This document shows, piece by piece, positions 15,984 through 24,979 of a stretch of DNA of 64,000 nucleotides. A program made the translations under genes and the position numbers. The stretch lies in the NCBI RefSeq assembly GCF_000380025.1, contig NZ_KB904185.1, forward strand, positions 1 through 64,000, read 5' to 3'. Numbering within the stretch: the stretch's first letter is position 1; each line of letters opens with the position of its first letter. Under the pieces are notes generated by a model that saw only the letters and a program-made list of their open reading frames with translations, did not search any database and was not told the origin of the DNA. The stretch comes from Streptococcus entericus DSM 14446. Lineage in GTDB: Bacteria; Bacillota; Bacilli; Lactobacillales; Streptococcaceae.

Positions 15984-18465
15984 TATTTGGGACATCAAGG
16001 ATAACCTTATCCTCCGAAAAGATGGCTCCGTCTTTGCGATTTACCAAATTCCATCAAAAGTCATTAACTCTGTCGATGGCAAGACGAAAGAAAAGCATAA
16101 AGACCTTGTTTATACTGCTCTTAGTCACCTTACAAAGTACCATGACTTTGAAATCCGTATGGTACCAATGGACTTAGACCTCTATGGGCGCTTTCAGAAA
16201 TTGGCTCTAGATATTGATTGGGAGTCACCAGTCGGTGATCTAGCGGACTATGTTCTCAATAAAACTATTGATTACTTAGAAAGTGATATCGGCCAACTCT
16301 ATGAATACCACTACTACCTGCTTGTCCCTCTGAAATCCTTGACGATTTCGATGGACTTAAAATCAGTCGTCTATGAAGGTTACCGGTCGACTCGTAATTT
16401 AGTCTTAAACACCTTCGGGATTGGGGAGACTGTCCCTAGCAATTGGAATGACAGTTATAGAACACAAAAGGAAGCCCTTGAAAACAACTTAGCCCTTCTC
16501 AATGCACGGGCCCTCTCTAGACAGGAGAATATCTTTCTTCACCGTCTCCAATTTATGAGAGGGCAATTTTACAAGAAAGAGGTTGAAATTGAACGGGTAG
16601 AGAACTCCCTTGAAAATCTTGATGAGACAAACATTGAGTTTGAGCATGTCAATATCCTAAAACTCAATAACATGGGGGAAACCTCTTATGTGGCAACACT
16701 TCCTATCAATGGTTTACCTGAAAACATGTCCTACCTTCACCTCCAAGAAGAATTACAAACGCTCCGCTTCCCTGTTGAATCAAACTTCAAAATTCAGTTT
16801 TCACTTCCCAAAGGTGTCTTTTCATTATTAGGCAAAGCCAAACGGGCAAGGCAACGACTGAAAAACACAATCTCTGAAGCAGAGGAGGTGGAAGACGTCC
16901 AGAAGGGATCAGTCATTAAGAGTAAATTTTTATTGGAAGACCTACAAGGGAAATTTGATAAGGATGAACCCCTAGTAACTTACCTCCATACCTTAACGAT
17001 TACTGCCTATACACTAGATGAACTAAAAGCTAAATATGAGCTACTCTACTCAACGCTCAACCAATTATCCGTTGAGGTCGTCAGAGCCAATGCAGACCAA
17101 GTCTACCTTTTTTATAAAAATCGGATGACAGAGACACTTGACCGCGATGATAGAAACTTTCTTCAAGCCATGTCTCTTGAAGCATTCTGTGAAAATCTCT
17201 TCTTTATGACTAAAAGAGTTGGGACAGATATAGGCTTTTCTATTGGACGGATTGATAACCAACTTGATTCATGGCAAGGAGACTATAGAAAAGCTATCGA
17301 GGCTTCCTCAAGTCCTATCTTTACCAACCTACTTCAAGCCAATAAGCTAGGTGTAAAGGATAAATCTACCAATAATCCCCATGTGGCCATTATTGGCGAA
17401 ACGGGAACTGGGAAATCTTTCTTGACCAAACTCCTCTTTACCTTCCATTCCTTCCTGAAGACAAAAATTCTCTACATTGACCCCAAGGCAGAAATGCGGA
17501 AACAGTACCAGAAAGTCTTAAAAGTACTTCAAGGCAATGGGAGTTTCCAAGAACTTCAAGACTATATCAAGTCTATCAACTTCATCACCTTAGACGCCAG
17601 AGACAAAAGTAATCACGGTGCCTTAGATCCTCTTGTCTTTCTCAAAGGACAGGAAGCCCGTGACCTTGCCGACTCAATGATTGATACCTTGCTTGGTAAG
17701 GAGAACAATCTCAAAATCCGCAATGCTTATCTCAAGAGTCTAGATAAATTTTTAGCGAAAAGGGAACGTGGCGAAAGAGTTGGGATGATTCATGTCTTTA
17801 AAGACTTGATGAAACATTCTGACTCAAGCGTCCAAGAAGCAGGTGACTTTTTACTAACAGCAGTCAACCAATCCATTCTATCCCTTTGCTTCTCTGATGG
17901 TCAGAACAACGGTATCTCTGTTGATTCTAAAATTACCATCTTAGAAATTAACGGACTCAATTTACCAAGCGATAATCGCAATGTCGATTTGACCTCAGAC
18001 GAGAAGAAGAGTCTGACCATCATGTATGCCCTAGGTTATTACTGCACCAAGTTTGGAAAACAAGATAGAACAGTTGAAACGATCGAATTCTTTGATGAAG
18101 CATGGTTCTTCAACTCTACAACCGTTGGCAAACAAATTCTCAAACGGATGAAACGGGTTGGTCGATCAGAAAACAACTTCTTGGTCTTCATTACGCAATC
18201 TGTCCATGACCTATCTACTGAAGAAGATGGGACAGGGTTTGGTTCAGTTTTTGCCTTCCTTGAAGATACAGAAATTGATGCTGTTCTGGATTATCTCAAA
18301 ATCCCAAAAACAGAAACAACCAAAGAATGGCTTGGTAACATGACCATGGCTCAATGTATCTACTTAGATACCTTTGGGCGTAAAGAGCGCATAACTGTTG
18401 ATGGCATGTTCCCTGAAATCACCCAACTCTTTGACACAGTTGAGACAAAACTAAAGGCGGTGTAA
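15967..18465 (+). CDS. VirB4-like conjugation ATPase (Tn916 Orf16-like)
   Basis: At 832 residues it is the same length as the ICE-2 homologue. Walker A is IIGETGTGKS (about 475-484) and Walker B is ETIEFFDEAWFF (about 707-718), followed by the VirB4-type FVTQS-like segment. It powers assembly of the mating channel and substrate transfer and corresponds to ConE of ICEBs1. It overlaps TcpE and is followed by a toxin-antitoxin pair that separates it from the VirB6-like gene. Confidence 0.94.
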   Translation: MNYQNNIWDIKDNLILRKDGSVFAIYQIPSKVINSVDGKTKEKHKDLVYTALSHLTKYHDFEIRMVPMDLDLYGRFQKLALDIDWESPVGDLADYVLNKTIDYLESDIGQLYEYHYYLLVPLKSLTISMDLKSVVYEGYRSTRNLVLNTFGIGETVPSNWNDSYRTQKEALENNLALLNARALSRQENIFLHRLQFMRGQFYKKEVEIERVENSLENLDETNIEFEHVNILKLNNMGETSYVATLPINGLPENMSYLHLQEELQTLRFPVESNFKIQFSLPKGVFSLLGKAKRARQRLKNTISEAEEVEDVQKGSVIKSKFLLEDLQGKFDKDEPLVTYLHTLTITAYTLDELKAKYELLYSTLNQLSVEVVRANADQVYLFYKNRMTETLDRDDRNFLQAMSLEAFCENLFFMTKRVGTDIGFSIGRIDNQLDSWQGDYRKAIEASSSPIFTNLLQANKLGVKDKSTNNPHVAIIGETGTGKSFLTKLLFTFHSFLKTKILYIDPKAEMRKQYQKVLKVLQGNGSFQELQDYIKSINFITLDARDKSNHGALDPLVFLKGQEARDLADSMIDTLLGKENNLKIRNAYLKSLDKFLAKRERGERVGMIHVFKDLMKHSDSSVQEAGDFLLTAVNQSILSLCFSDGQNNGISVDSKITILEINGLNLPSDNRNVDLTSDEKKSLTIMYALGYYCTKFGKQDRTVETIEFFDEAWFFNSTTVGKQILKRMKRVGRSENNFLVFITQSVHDLSTEEDGTGFGSVFAFLEDTEIDAVLDYLKIPKTETTKEWLGNMTMAQCIYLDTFGRKERITVDGMFPEITQLFDTVETKLKAV

Positions 18466-18473
18466 GATGATAC

Positions 18474-18525
18474 TTGATTCTTTTTTATCAAAGTGTTATG
18501 ATATTGTTATACATAAAGGTAACAA
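18474..18525 (+). promoter_or_regulatory. Promoter and operator of the RelB-RelE locus
   Basis: TTGATT (18474-18479) and TATGAT (18497-18502) are 17 bp apart. The repeat TTGTTA...TAACAA (18504-18525) overlaps the transcript start and is a likely site for autorepression by the antitoxin-toxin complex. The ribosome site AAGGAG follows. Confidence 0.7.
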
Positions 18526-18535
18526 GGAGAATAAC

Positions 18536-18823
18536 ATGACTACACTAATGAGAGACCGCCAATATAACTTCCGTGTCAATGCTGAAATGCTTAATCAAGC
18601 TAAAGAAATTTTGGAAGAAAAACATATCTCACTTCCTGATGCCCTTAATTTATTTGTAGAGCAAGTTGTTATCACGAAAGACCTTCCTATCAAAACACCA
18701 GAACAGATACAGGCAGAATCGTTCTTAAATGAACTTATCTCTGAACTGGATGAAGGATATCAAGATGTCCTAAATGGTAAGACCAAACCAGCAAGTGAGG
18801 TGTTCGCAAAATATGGCTTATAA
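18536..18823 (+). CDS. RelB/DinJ-type antitoxin
   Basis: The 95-residue protein has an N-terminal ribbon-helix-helix (YNFRVNAEMLNQAKEILEEK) and a C-terminal segment that would wrap the toxin. I use the ATG behind AAGGAG rather than the earlier in-frame start, because the promoter lies between. It overlaps the toxin gene by 11 bp. It stabilises the element and represses its own promoter (family knowledge). Confidence 0.85.
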   Translation: MTTLMRDRQYNFRVNAEMLNQAKEILEEKHISLPDALNLFVEQVVITKDLPIKTPEQIQAESFLNELISELDEGYQDVLNGKTKPASEVFAKYGL

Positions 18824-19154
18824 TGTACAGATTTCAGGACGAGCCGAAGAGGACTTGGACAATATCTTCCATTACTATGTGGAAGAATTTTCTGAAACAA
18901 GTGCATTGAAAGTTATGAAAAGCTTGCAAGATGCTATTAACTTTCTCTATGTCTCACCTCTTGGCTATATTGACTTTGATTCAAAAGTTCACCGAAGGAT
19001 TTTTCCTCAAGGTAATCTGAGAATGATTCCATCCAAACACTATCTCATCTTTTATCTTGTCCGTGAGGAGAGCGTGGATGTCTTAAGAATCATCCATTCT
19101 AAAACAGACTACCTAAACAATTTGGAAAATCTCTTCAAAAACCTAAATCCTTAA
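18813..19154 (+). CDS. RelE/ParE-type toxin
   Basis: The 113-residue protein starts MAYNVQISGRAEEDLDNIFHYY and contains RMIPSKHYLIFYLVREESVDVLRIIH, the core strand pattern of RelE/ParE toxins. RelE-type members cleave mRNA on the ribosome and ParE types poison gyrase; the sequence alone does not decide. It is translationally coupled to the antitoxin, and a terminator follows at 19219. Confidence 0.85.
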   Translation: MAYNVQISGRAEEDLDNIFHYYVEEFSETSALKVMKSLQDAINFLYVSPLGYIDFDSKVHRRIFPQGNLRMIPSKHYLIFYLVREESVDVLRIIHSKTDYLNNLENLFKNLNP

Positions 19155-19218
19155 AGAAGATTTTAATCATCCAGATGATGTTCTTTCTTCGATGAAGAAT
19201 GATCAGAATACAACAATT

Positions 19219-19242
19219 ACACCTTATCCAAGGTGTTTTTTT
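19219..19242 (+). terminator. Terminator of the RelBE locus
   Basis: ACACCTT (19219-19225) and AAGGTGT (19230-19236) form a stem with a 4-nt loop followed by a run of T residues. It lies between the toxin gene and the VirB6-like gene. Confidence 0.8.
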
Positions 19243-19270
19243 ATATCTAAATAACGCAGAAAGGAGACCA

Positions 19271-21178
19271 ATGAAACCAAGAAAAATTAAACTACTGATA
19301 ACCATCATCACAATTACTAGCTCTTTAGTCACCAGTATGACGGCCTTCGCTTCTGAGATTAATTATAAATACATCAAGAATAACCTCTCTCAGATTACCA
19401 GTAAAGTTTGGTTTCAAGATTCATGGTTTGGCTTAGATACTGCCATGCTCTATCTCATCAATAAATTGGTACAAGCAGTCTTCTGGATAGCCAAATTTCT
19501 TTTCACCATCTTTGCTTCTATCTACGAAAAGTTGGTGGAATCACCTGAACTCTTTGCAACTTATGTCTCTGACATTATCTCAGCGACAGCCTCTATTTTT
19601 GACAGTCTTAAGAATGTTCTACTTCCACTAATCGGCGCAAGCATGGCCATCTACCTTGCTTATGTCTATTTCATCAAGCATGGGTCATTCTTTAAAACAC
19701 TCATCAGACTATTCTTGGTTTTTGCCTGTTCTATTCTATTTTTCTCAAAATACAGTGATGGTACTTATGTTATTGCTCGTTTCTACACGAATACCACATC
19801 GATCACAACTAACTTATCCTCTACCGTCACAAAGAGTTTAACAGGAACCTCCATTAAAGCCAAAAATGCGGATGGTGCTTTAACAGAATATGCTAAGTCC
19901 GCTATTTGGACACCTTATCAGTATATGAACTCCGATATGGCGAAAACAGACAATGGTTTTGCCTTGACAGATAAACAGTTCCAAAGTCTTGTGAAATATA
20001 ATGATGGTGATGATGATTTCAAAGTCTCTAATGGAGAGTCAGAAACATCAATCAAAGACTTAGCTGGAAGTGAAGATGAACCAAAGAACTCGATGCTTAA
20101 ATCCAACTGGGGTGCCATGTTTTCTTACGCTATTGTAGCAGTCCTTGAAGCCTTGCTGATGGGCTTAATACTCGTTTTCTTTGCCATCATGCAGTTTATC
20201 CTGAATGTTGCACTGCTTATCATATTGGTGTTTACTCCCTTTGCTTTAATCCTTGCTATGGTACCAACTTTTGAAAATATTCTCTTCAATATCACCAAAA
20301 AAATAGGTGGAACGATTGTCCTTTCTGGTCTCATGACCCTACTTGCGACAATCGCTCTCTACTTTAACAATATCCTAACAACGATTACCACTGCTATCGG
20401 TTTTGATAATATGATTGTGGGTTACGTCCTAAAAGCCATTGTCCTCATTATCATCTGGAAAAAACGAGACTTCTTCCTGTCTATTCTGACAGCAGATCGT
20501 ATTCGTCATATCTCTAATCGTTTCACAAGACGTATTGATAGTGCTGGACGAAAACTCCAAGAAAATACCTTAGGACGTGTACAAAAGAATACACAGGCAA
20601 AATTAGCGGTTGCTGGCAGTGTTCTAGCAGGTTCTACGACACTTGCCAAAGAAGGACTGAAGACCAAGACTCGACAAGTAGTTAATTTGGGTTATCACAA
20701 TGCTAGTCAAGCCATTTCAGATTCCCTTGCAAAAGCCAAAGCTAGACGAGCAGAACAAAACGGAGAAAGTTATGAGGTAAGCTATAAAGAAGCAAAAGCA
20801 CAACAAGCTCACCGTAGTGAACAGGTTTCCTCAGCTTTTCTTAATCTTAGACGTGGACTCAAGAGCGCTGAATACGGTGTTTATTATGCTAAATCAGTCG
20901 CAACCAATGATGATCAAGATAAGGTTAGAGCTAATGAGGCTCGTAACCGATTAGATGAGTTAGGTCAGGTGATTCAAGACAAGCGTGCTAGGGTCTCTCA
21001 GCTCCGTCAATCGGCTTACAATCAGAAAACCAAGGAAAGACTTCGCGCAGAGCGTAGGAGCCGTCTAGAGCGCCCTGAAAGGCAATTCAAAAGGTATCTT
21101 GAGAAAGAACAAGCCATGCGTGAGCAACTATCTCAGTTTCGTTCGGGTAATGTTAGAACTCAGGAGGTATTATCATGA
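19271..21178 (+). CDS. VirB6-like polytopic conjugation protein (Tn916 Orf15-like)
   Basis: The protein has 635 residues counted from the ATG behind AAAGGAGACC; an upstream in-frame start is less likely because the terminator intervenes. A signal-like first helix is followed by several membrane segments (about 60-100, 115-165, 280-400). The last ~200 residues are a charged, arginine- and glutamine-rich cytoplasmic tail. This is the CD3337/EF1877-type membrane channel component. It overlaps the hydrolase gene by 4 bp. The ICE-2 homologue at 43977 has a longer tail. Confidence 0.86.
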   Translation: MKPRKIKLLITIITITSSLVTSMTAFASEINYKYIKNNLSQITSKVWFQDSWFGLDTAMLYLINKLVQAVFWIAKFLFTIFASIYEKLVESPELFATYVSDIISATASIFDSLKNVLLPLIGASMAIYLAYVYFIKHGSFFKTLIRLFLVFACSILFFSKYSDGTYVIARFYTNTTSITTNLSSTVTKSLTGTSIKAKNADGALTEYAKSAIWTPYQYMNSDMAKTDNGFALTDKQFQSLVKYNDGDDDFKVSNGESETSIKDLAGSEDEPKNSMLKSNWGAMFSYAIVAVLEALLMGLILVFFAIMQFILNVALLIILVFTPFALILAMVPTFENILFNITKKIGGTIVLSGLMTLLATIALYFNNILTTITTAIGFDNMIVGYVLKAIVLIIIWKKRDFFLSILTADRIRHISNRFTRRIDSAGRKLQENTLGRVQKNTQAKLAVAGSVLAGSTTLAKEGLKTKTRQVVNLGYHNASQAISDSLAKAKARRAEQNGESYEVSYKEAKAQQAHRSEQVSSAFLNLRRGLKSAEYGVYYAKSVATNDDQDKVRANEARNRLDELGQVIQDKRARVSQLRQSAYNQKTKERLRAERRSRLERPERQFKRYLEKEQAMREQLSQFRSGNVRTQEVLS

Positions 21179-22278
21179 AAATCTTCAAACGATTTAGCCT
21201 CCTATTCTTCTTATCGGCACCACTTTTTGCGGTGCTTTTTCTTTTTATGGGGGCAAGTTCCCCTACTTCAACATCTTCTACTTCTGCGGTAGACGGTATC
21301 AGGTATACAGAACATTGGTCTGATGGTGACCCCTACACGCATAACCTTTTAGTCCATCGCTATGGTATTACCTCTGAACAACTAGATGGATTTTTAGATT
21401 CTACGGGTATTCCCTATGATAAAAGTCGTATCAACGGAAAACTTCTACTGGAATGGTCTAAACAGTCTGGTTTAGATGTCAGAGCAATTGTAGCCATCGC
21501 TCAAATGGAAAGTTCTTATGGAACGGCTGGGGTTGCCACTATGCCTGGGGCAAATATGTTTGGTTACGGTGCTTTTGATTCAAACCCAGAAAATGCGGTT
21601 CATTATAATGATAAAACCGCTGTAGTAGCATTGACCCAACAAACCATAATTAACAATCGCAACCAAACCTTCAAAATTCAAGATGAGAAAGCGCAGAGAT
21701 TTGCCAGAGGAACCCTTAATGTTGCAACTGATGGGGGCGTGTACTTCACAGATACGTCTGGTTCGGGAATAAGACGTGCAGAGGTGATGGCAAAACTCAA
21801 CCAATGGATTGATAACCACGGTGGTACACCAAAAGCCCCTACGTCTGTTGCAAAACCTAGAGATGGAGGTGGTGTGACCTCAAGTGATATACCCACAGGG
21901 TATAGCCTAACAAAAGCTATTAATACCTCTGGATATATAACAAGCTCATATCCATGGGGGCAATGTACTTGGTTTGTTTGGAATCGTGGCAAAGAACTTG
22001 GTATAACCTTTGACCCTTATATGGGCAATGGTGGCGACTGGAAACATAAAGTTGGTTATACAACGACTAATATACCGACAGAGCATAGTGCGATAAGTTT
22101 CTCTCCAAGTGAAGCTGGTTCGGATCCTACTTATGGCCATGTAGCATTTGTCGAACAAGTTAGGTCTGATGGTACAGTTCTTATTTCAGAATCAAACGCA
22201 GTAGGGCTAGGTATCATATCTTACCGTGTCTTTGACGCTGGGACAGCTAAACAATTTACTTATGTCATTGGAAAATAA
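21175..22278 (+). CDS. Bifunctional lysozyme-like/CHAP peptidoglycan hydrolase (Tn916 Orf14-like)
   Basis: The protein has 367 residues. An N-terminal membrane helix (about 8-27) leads to a muramidase/glucosaminidase-like domain (about 95-215) with catalytic glutamate in IAQMESSYG. The C-terminal CHAP amidase/endopeptidase domain has cysteine in WGQCTWFVW (about 263) and histidine in YGHVAFVE (about 320). It opens the cell wall for assembly of the transfer channel, like CwlT of ICEBs1. The ICE-2 equivalent keeps a similar CHAP domain but has a different first domain. Confidence 0.9.
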   Translation: MKIFKRFSLLFFLSAPLFAVLFLFMGASSPTSTSSTSAVDGIRYTEHWSDGDPYTHNLLVHRYGITSEQLDGFLDSTGIPYDKSRINGKLLLEWSKQSGLDVRAIVAIAQMESSYGTAGVATMPGANMFGYGAFDSNPENAVHYNDKTAVVALTQQTIINNRNQTFKIQDEKAQRFARGTLNVATDGGVYFTDTSGSGIRRAEVMAKLNQWIDNHGGTPKAPTSVAKPRDGGGVTSSDIPTGYSLTKAINTSGYITSSYPWGQCTWFVWNRGKELGITFDPYMGNGGDWKHKVGYTTTNIPTEHSAISFSPSEAGSDPTYGHVAFVEQVRSDGTVLISESNAVGLGIISYRVFDAGTAKQFTYVIGK

Positions 22279-22296
22279 ACGAGAAAGGAATATAGC

Positions 22297-22563
22297 ATGC
22301 AAGTTATCTTACAAGAAGAACAAGTAAATGAAATTCAACATCTCATTGGTCGTCTTATCGAAGATGAGATTGAAAAATTTAGAGAGGATAATGGAATAAA
22401 TAGTCCATTTTTGAACAAAAAGCAAGCCTGTAACTATTTAGGTGTTTCAAATAATACTCTAGATACATGGATAATTCGAGGATTACCAGCAATTCGGGTT
22501 GGAAAAACCGTTCGCTTTGATAAAGGAGAGATTAGAAAGTGGATGAATCAATTACAATACTAG
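22297..22563 (+). CDS. xis: Excisionase (HTH_17/MerR-type)
   Basis: The 88-residue protein contains LNKKQACNYLGVSNNTLDTW and VGKTVRFDKGEIRKWM, a winged helix of the excisionase family. An N-terminal helix precedes it. It lies 12 bp before the integrase gene, which is the usual arrangement. It should direct the integrase towards excision. The ICE-2 protein at 49342 is homologous. Confidence 0.87.
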   Translation: MQVILQEEQVNEIQHLIGRLIEDEIEKFREDNGINSPFLNKKQACNYLGVSNNTLDTWIIRGLPAIRVGKTVRFDKGEIRKWMNQLQY

Positions 22564-22575
22564 GAAGAGGTAAAT

Positions 22576-23793
22576 ATGGCTATCAAAAAATTGAAGACAG
22601 GAAGTTACCAACTGAAACTCTATATCCCACATGATATGCAGAAAAAACTAGGTATGGGACAATACTATGTCAAAAGATTTAAAACCAGAAAAGAAGCTAA
22701 GATGGCAGAATCTGAAATCCTACTAAAAATTTCTGATTTACGAGTTGGACGTGATGTAAACTTGTCGCAAAACGAAATGACATTCAAAGAGTTCTATGAT
22801 AACTACTGGCTTGATGCCTATAAAGCAGGTCAGACTACAAATACCAATACTCCTCCTGTTACTAGCACAGTTTTTCAATCTGAAAATATGTTTAGACTAC
22901 ATATTCTACCTATGTTCGGTAAATATTCACTAAAATACCTTATGAGTAATAAACAATTAGTTCTGAACAGACTTACCAATAAAGCTAATGAATATGCCAA
23001 TTTTAAAGTCATACGAAGCTATGTCAACTCCGTATTTGATTGGGCAGAGGAATTAGAAATGATAGAAGGAAATAGATTGAAAAAAAGTATTAGTCGTATA
23101 AAACCTGTTAAAAAAGTACAAATTGAACGAGCAAAAGACGAGGAGGAAATGTACTTGAATGGTCATGAATTGTCTCAATGGTTAAATGCCGTTGAAGAAG
23201 ACCTGAGTAATGGCGACCTTACCTATATGGATTACGCCCTTTTCTACACAACTTTCCTCCTCTCAGACAGGAAATCTGAGACTTATGCACTTCAATGGAA
23301 ACATATTGATTTTATTAACAATAAAATTTTTATTGTTCAGGCTCTAGATAGGTTCGGCAATGTCAAAGCTACCAAAGGTGAGAAGAAGACAAGTTTCATT
23401 GTTTCTAAATTTCTAATGACCATTCTTGAAAAATGGAAAGAAGAACAAAAATTAATCCTTAAAAGATACAAAATTCGGCAAACTAATAAACAGTTTGTCT
23501 TTACCTATGAAGATAGAAAAGGAGGTGTCAACAAGCGACTTCATATTGATTATTTAAATTATAGAATGAAATCAATAGAAAGACGTCACCCTGAGCTAGC
23601 TCATGCTACACCACATATGTTGCGTCACACAGGAGCTTCATTAGCCAAATTGGCAGGATATTCTCTCAGTCAAATTTCAGAAGCACTAACTCATAGCGAT
23701 TCTGAGACTACTAAAAGCTATATTAATATCATTGAAACAATACCAAAAACAGTAGGTGAAATTGCTTTAGAAAATCTTCCTAAAAACCAGTAA
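22576..23793 (+). CDS. int: Tyrosine integrase of ICE-1
   Basis: The 405-residue protein has an N-terminal arm-binding domain (YQLKLYIPHDM...), a SAM-like core-binding domain (about 65-165) and a catalytic domain. Its residues are arginine in LLSDRKSETYALQW (about 229), HMLRH (about 347) and the nucleophile tyrosine in TTKSYINI (about 381). It integrates the element at the 3' end of rpsI, as judged from the att sequence 105 bp downstream and from similarity to the ICE-2 integrase. Repeats at 23802-23824 are its probable arm sites. Confidence 0.94.
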   Translation: MAIKKLKTGSYQLKLYIPHDMQKKLGMGQYYVKRFKTRKEAKMAESEILLKISDLRVGRDVNLSQNEMTFKEFYDNYWLDAYKAGQTTNTNTPPVTSTVFQSENMFRLHILPMFGKYSLKYLMSNKQLVLNRLTNKANEYANFKVIRSYVNSVFDWAEELEMIEGNRLKKSISRIKPVKKVQIERAKDEEEMYLNGHELSQWLNAVEEDLSNGDLTYMDYALFYTTFLLSDRKSETYALQWKHIDFINNKIFIVQALDRFGNVKATKGEKKTSFIVSKFLMTILEKWKEEQKLILKRYKIRQTNKQFVFTYEDRKGGVNKRLHIDYLNYRMKSIERRHPELAHATPHMLRHTGASLAKLAGYSLSQISEALTHSDSETTKSYINIIETIPKTVGEIALENLPKNQ

Positions 23794-23801
23794 GGCAAAT
23801 A

Positions 23802-23824
23802 TCAGGCAGTTTTTCAGGCAGTTT
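23802..23824 (+). repeat. Probable arm-type binding sites of the ICE-1 integrase
   Basis: TCAGGCAGTTT occurs twice with a 12-bp period (23802-23812 and 23814-23824), and a degenerate copy (AAGGCAAAT) precedes them. The placement just after int mirrors the different 12-bp-period repeat after the ICE-2 integrase. Confidence 0.65.
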
Positions 23825-23840
23825 CTGAATTTTTGAATAA

Positions 23841-23871
23841 AAAAAGACACCCAAGATAAAACTCTTGAGTG
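23841..23871 (-). terminator. Terminator carried on the ICE-1 integrase end
   Basis: Read on the minus strand, CACTCAAGA pairs with TCTTGGGTG (arms 23863-23871 and 23848-23856) and seven T residues follow. It lies 27 bp beyond the rpsI-relic stop codon, so it would have terminated rpsI when this ICE was directly attached to the gene. Confidence 0.75.
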
Positions 23872-23897
23872 CTTGAAACATTGATATATAGCCGATA

Positions 23898-23948
23898 TTA
23901 ACGTTTTGAAAATTGTGAAGCTTTACGAGCTTTCTTAAGACCTGGTTT
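23898..23948 (-). pseudogene. rpsI 3' relic: attachment-site repeat at the ICE-1/ICE-2 junction
   Basis: Read on the minus strand this encodes [16 protein letters not shown] and a stop, identical to the C-terminus of the intact S9 gene (50995-51045). Upstream of KPGL the frame diverges and meets a stop. The 51 bp differ from the intact gene at five positions, all synonymous. The similarity also continues into the integrase-proximal flank (GAGTGCTTGAAAC). It is the direct repeat made by integration and marks the boundary of the two elements. Confidence 0.92.
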
Positions 23949-24050
23949 TTGAGCCAGTCATTATACCTGTAAGCAACTGCTTTTATTTAAGCTAATTCTT
24001 GACCGTAATATATAGGCTACTTTTTATCTAATTTCAAATACTTTTATCGG

Positions 24051-24114
24051 TTTAGGGCAAAAAAATGGTGTAAAACTAACTAAAATCGAGTCAAAAATAT
24101 CAAAATTTGCCCTA
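24051..24114. repeat. Inverted pair of arm-type sites at the left end of ICE-2
   Basis: TTTAGGGCAAA (24051-24061) and its inverted form TTTGCCCTA (24106-24114) repeat the word found five times next to the ICE-2 integrase at 50874-50958. Their presence at both ends is what integrase arm sites would look like. Confidence 0.7.
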
Positions 24115-24144
24115 GTGGAATGCGATAAATTGTATAGCTTTAGT

Positions 24145-24202
24145 CAATAGTTATAGGACAAAGGGTATTAGTGAACTAGTGCCTTTTGTTGTGTGTCTAT
24201 TG
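24145..24202. repeat. Long imperfect inverted repeat
   Basis: CAATAG/CTATTG (24145-24150, 24197-24202) and ACAAAGG/CCTTTTGT (24158-24164, 24182-24189) pair around a TTAGT/ACTAG core. It may be a two-way terminator or cruciform at the left end of ICE-2. The rest of 23950-24210 shows no gene. Confidence 0.45.
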
Positions 24203-24210
24203 CAATACCA

Positions 24211-24246
24211 AAGCCCTCAACTATTGCGAGTAGTTAAGGGCTTTTT
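24211..24246 (-). terminator. Terminator for the ICE-2 regulator operon
   Basis: AAGCCCTCAACTA and TAGTTAAGGGCTT form a strong stem with a short loop, with T-rich sequence on either side. It lies just beyond the stop of the minus-strand nuclease gene. Confidence 0.75.
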
Positions 24247-24258
24247 ATGCTCAACCGT

Positions 24259-24978
24259 TTAATATTTTTCTCTTTTGTAAAGTACAGGTTGTCTGTTGAC
24301 TGCTTTATACTTTGTAGCACAGTTTGTGCATTTGAAATTTGGAATATTATTGAAAAAGAGGAGTTGAAGTTTACCGTGTCTGCACTCTTTACAGTTTTCT
24401 TTTATATCATGAAGTGATAGTGTGTTCATGACATTAGCTGTCTCAATTGGAAAAGCTTTTGAGAGAAGAGCTATGAACCCAATACGATCAACTAAAATTA
24501 CTCTGTCTGCAAAATCTTCAATAGTCTTTGGGTAAAAGTAAGATGTCGTCAGAAACATTCTACAGTCTTTATAATCTTCTGTATAGGCTACAAAATCTGA
24601 TAAAGCACCTATTTTAATGCGGTCTTTTGTATTTTGAGGACTGTACGATTTGCATTGTATAACTAATATCGGCTTATCATCATCTTTATTTTGAAAAATC
24701 AGGACATCTTGCTTTTTATCATTGAACCCATCATTTATTTTGGTATGATATCCAAGTTGATTAAAAATATAGCTGACTAGCTGAACTAATTTTTTACCAC
24801 CTTTATCTTCTTGTGAGCTTAGTACATCTAGGATTGTTTGTTCAATTATACTAGAGATGCCATTACTTGGTCTTCTTACTCTAATATCTTTAATATCCAA
24901 TAGCTCTTGAAACGTCACTTTATTGTTAGTTGCTTTTGTTTCCGTAGGTTGATTTTGCTTTTTGAATAAAGCAAACAT
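24259..24978 (-). CDS. Mrr-like restriction endonuclease-fold protein with C-terminal zinc ribbon
   Basis: The 239-residue protein has the PD-(D/E)xK nuclease pattern of the Mrr_cat type: a helix before GYHTKIN, acidic DVLIFQ, then ILVIQCKSYSP with the catalytic Q-x-K. The C-terminus has two CxxC pairs (CKEC and CTNC) that should bind zinc. I use the ATG at 24978 behind AAAGAGGA; the longer frame overlaps the upstream gene. It is the last gene of the regulator operon. It may be a defence nuclease or a DNA-processing factor of the ICE; the family knowledge does not decide. Confidence 0.75.
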   Translation of the reverse strand: MFALFKKQNQPTETKATNNKVTFQELLDIKDIRVRRPSNGISSIIEQTILDVLSSQEDKGGKKLVQLVSYIFNQLGYHTKINDGFNDKKQDVLIFQNKDDDKPILVIQCKSYSPQNTKDRIKIGALSDFVAYTEDYKDCRMFLTTSYFYPKTIEDFADRVILVDRIGFIALLSKAFPIETANVMNTLSLHDIKENCKECRHGKLQLLFFNNIPNFKCTNCATKYKAVNRQPVLYKREKY

Positions 24979-24979
24979 A

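Larger units (their letters stand above)
1..23948. mobile_element. ICE-1, Tn916/ICESt3-type integrative conjugative element (left end outside window)
   Basis: This stretch holds a full conjugation module in Tn916 order (two DUF961 genes, FtsK-like coupling protein, oriT, relaxase, ArdA, TcpC/D/E, VirB4, VirB6-like, hydrolase) followed by xis and a tyrosine integrase. The integrase end is marked by a relic of the rpsI 3' end at 23898-23948. No matching repeat is visible to the left of the integrase, so the left end lies before base 1. The cargo (cadmium transporter, SOS polymerase cassette, HEPN proteins) occupies the left 7 kb. That this cargo belongs to the same element is inferred from position only. 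Confidence 0.85.
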
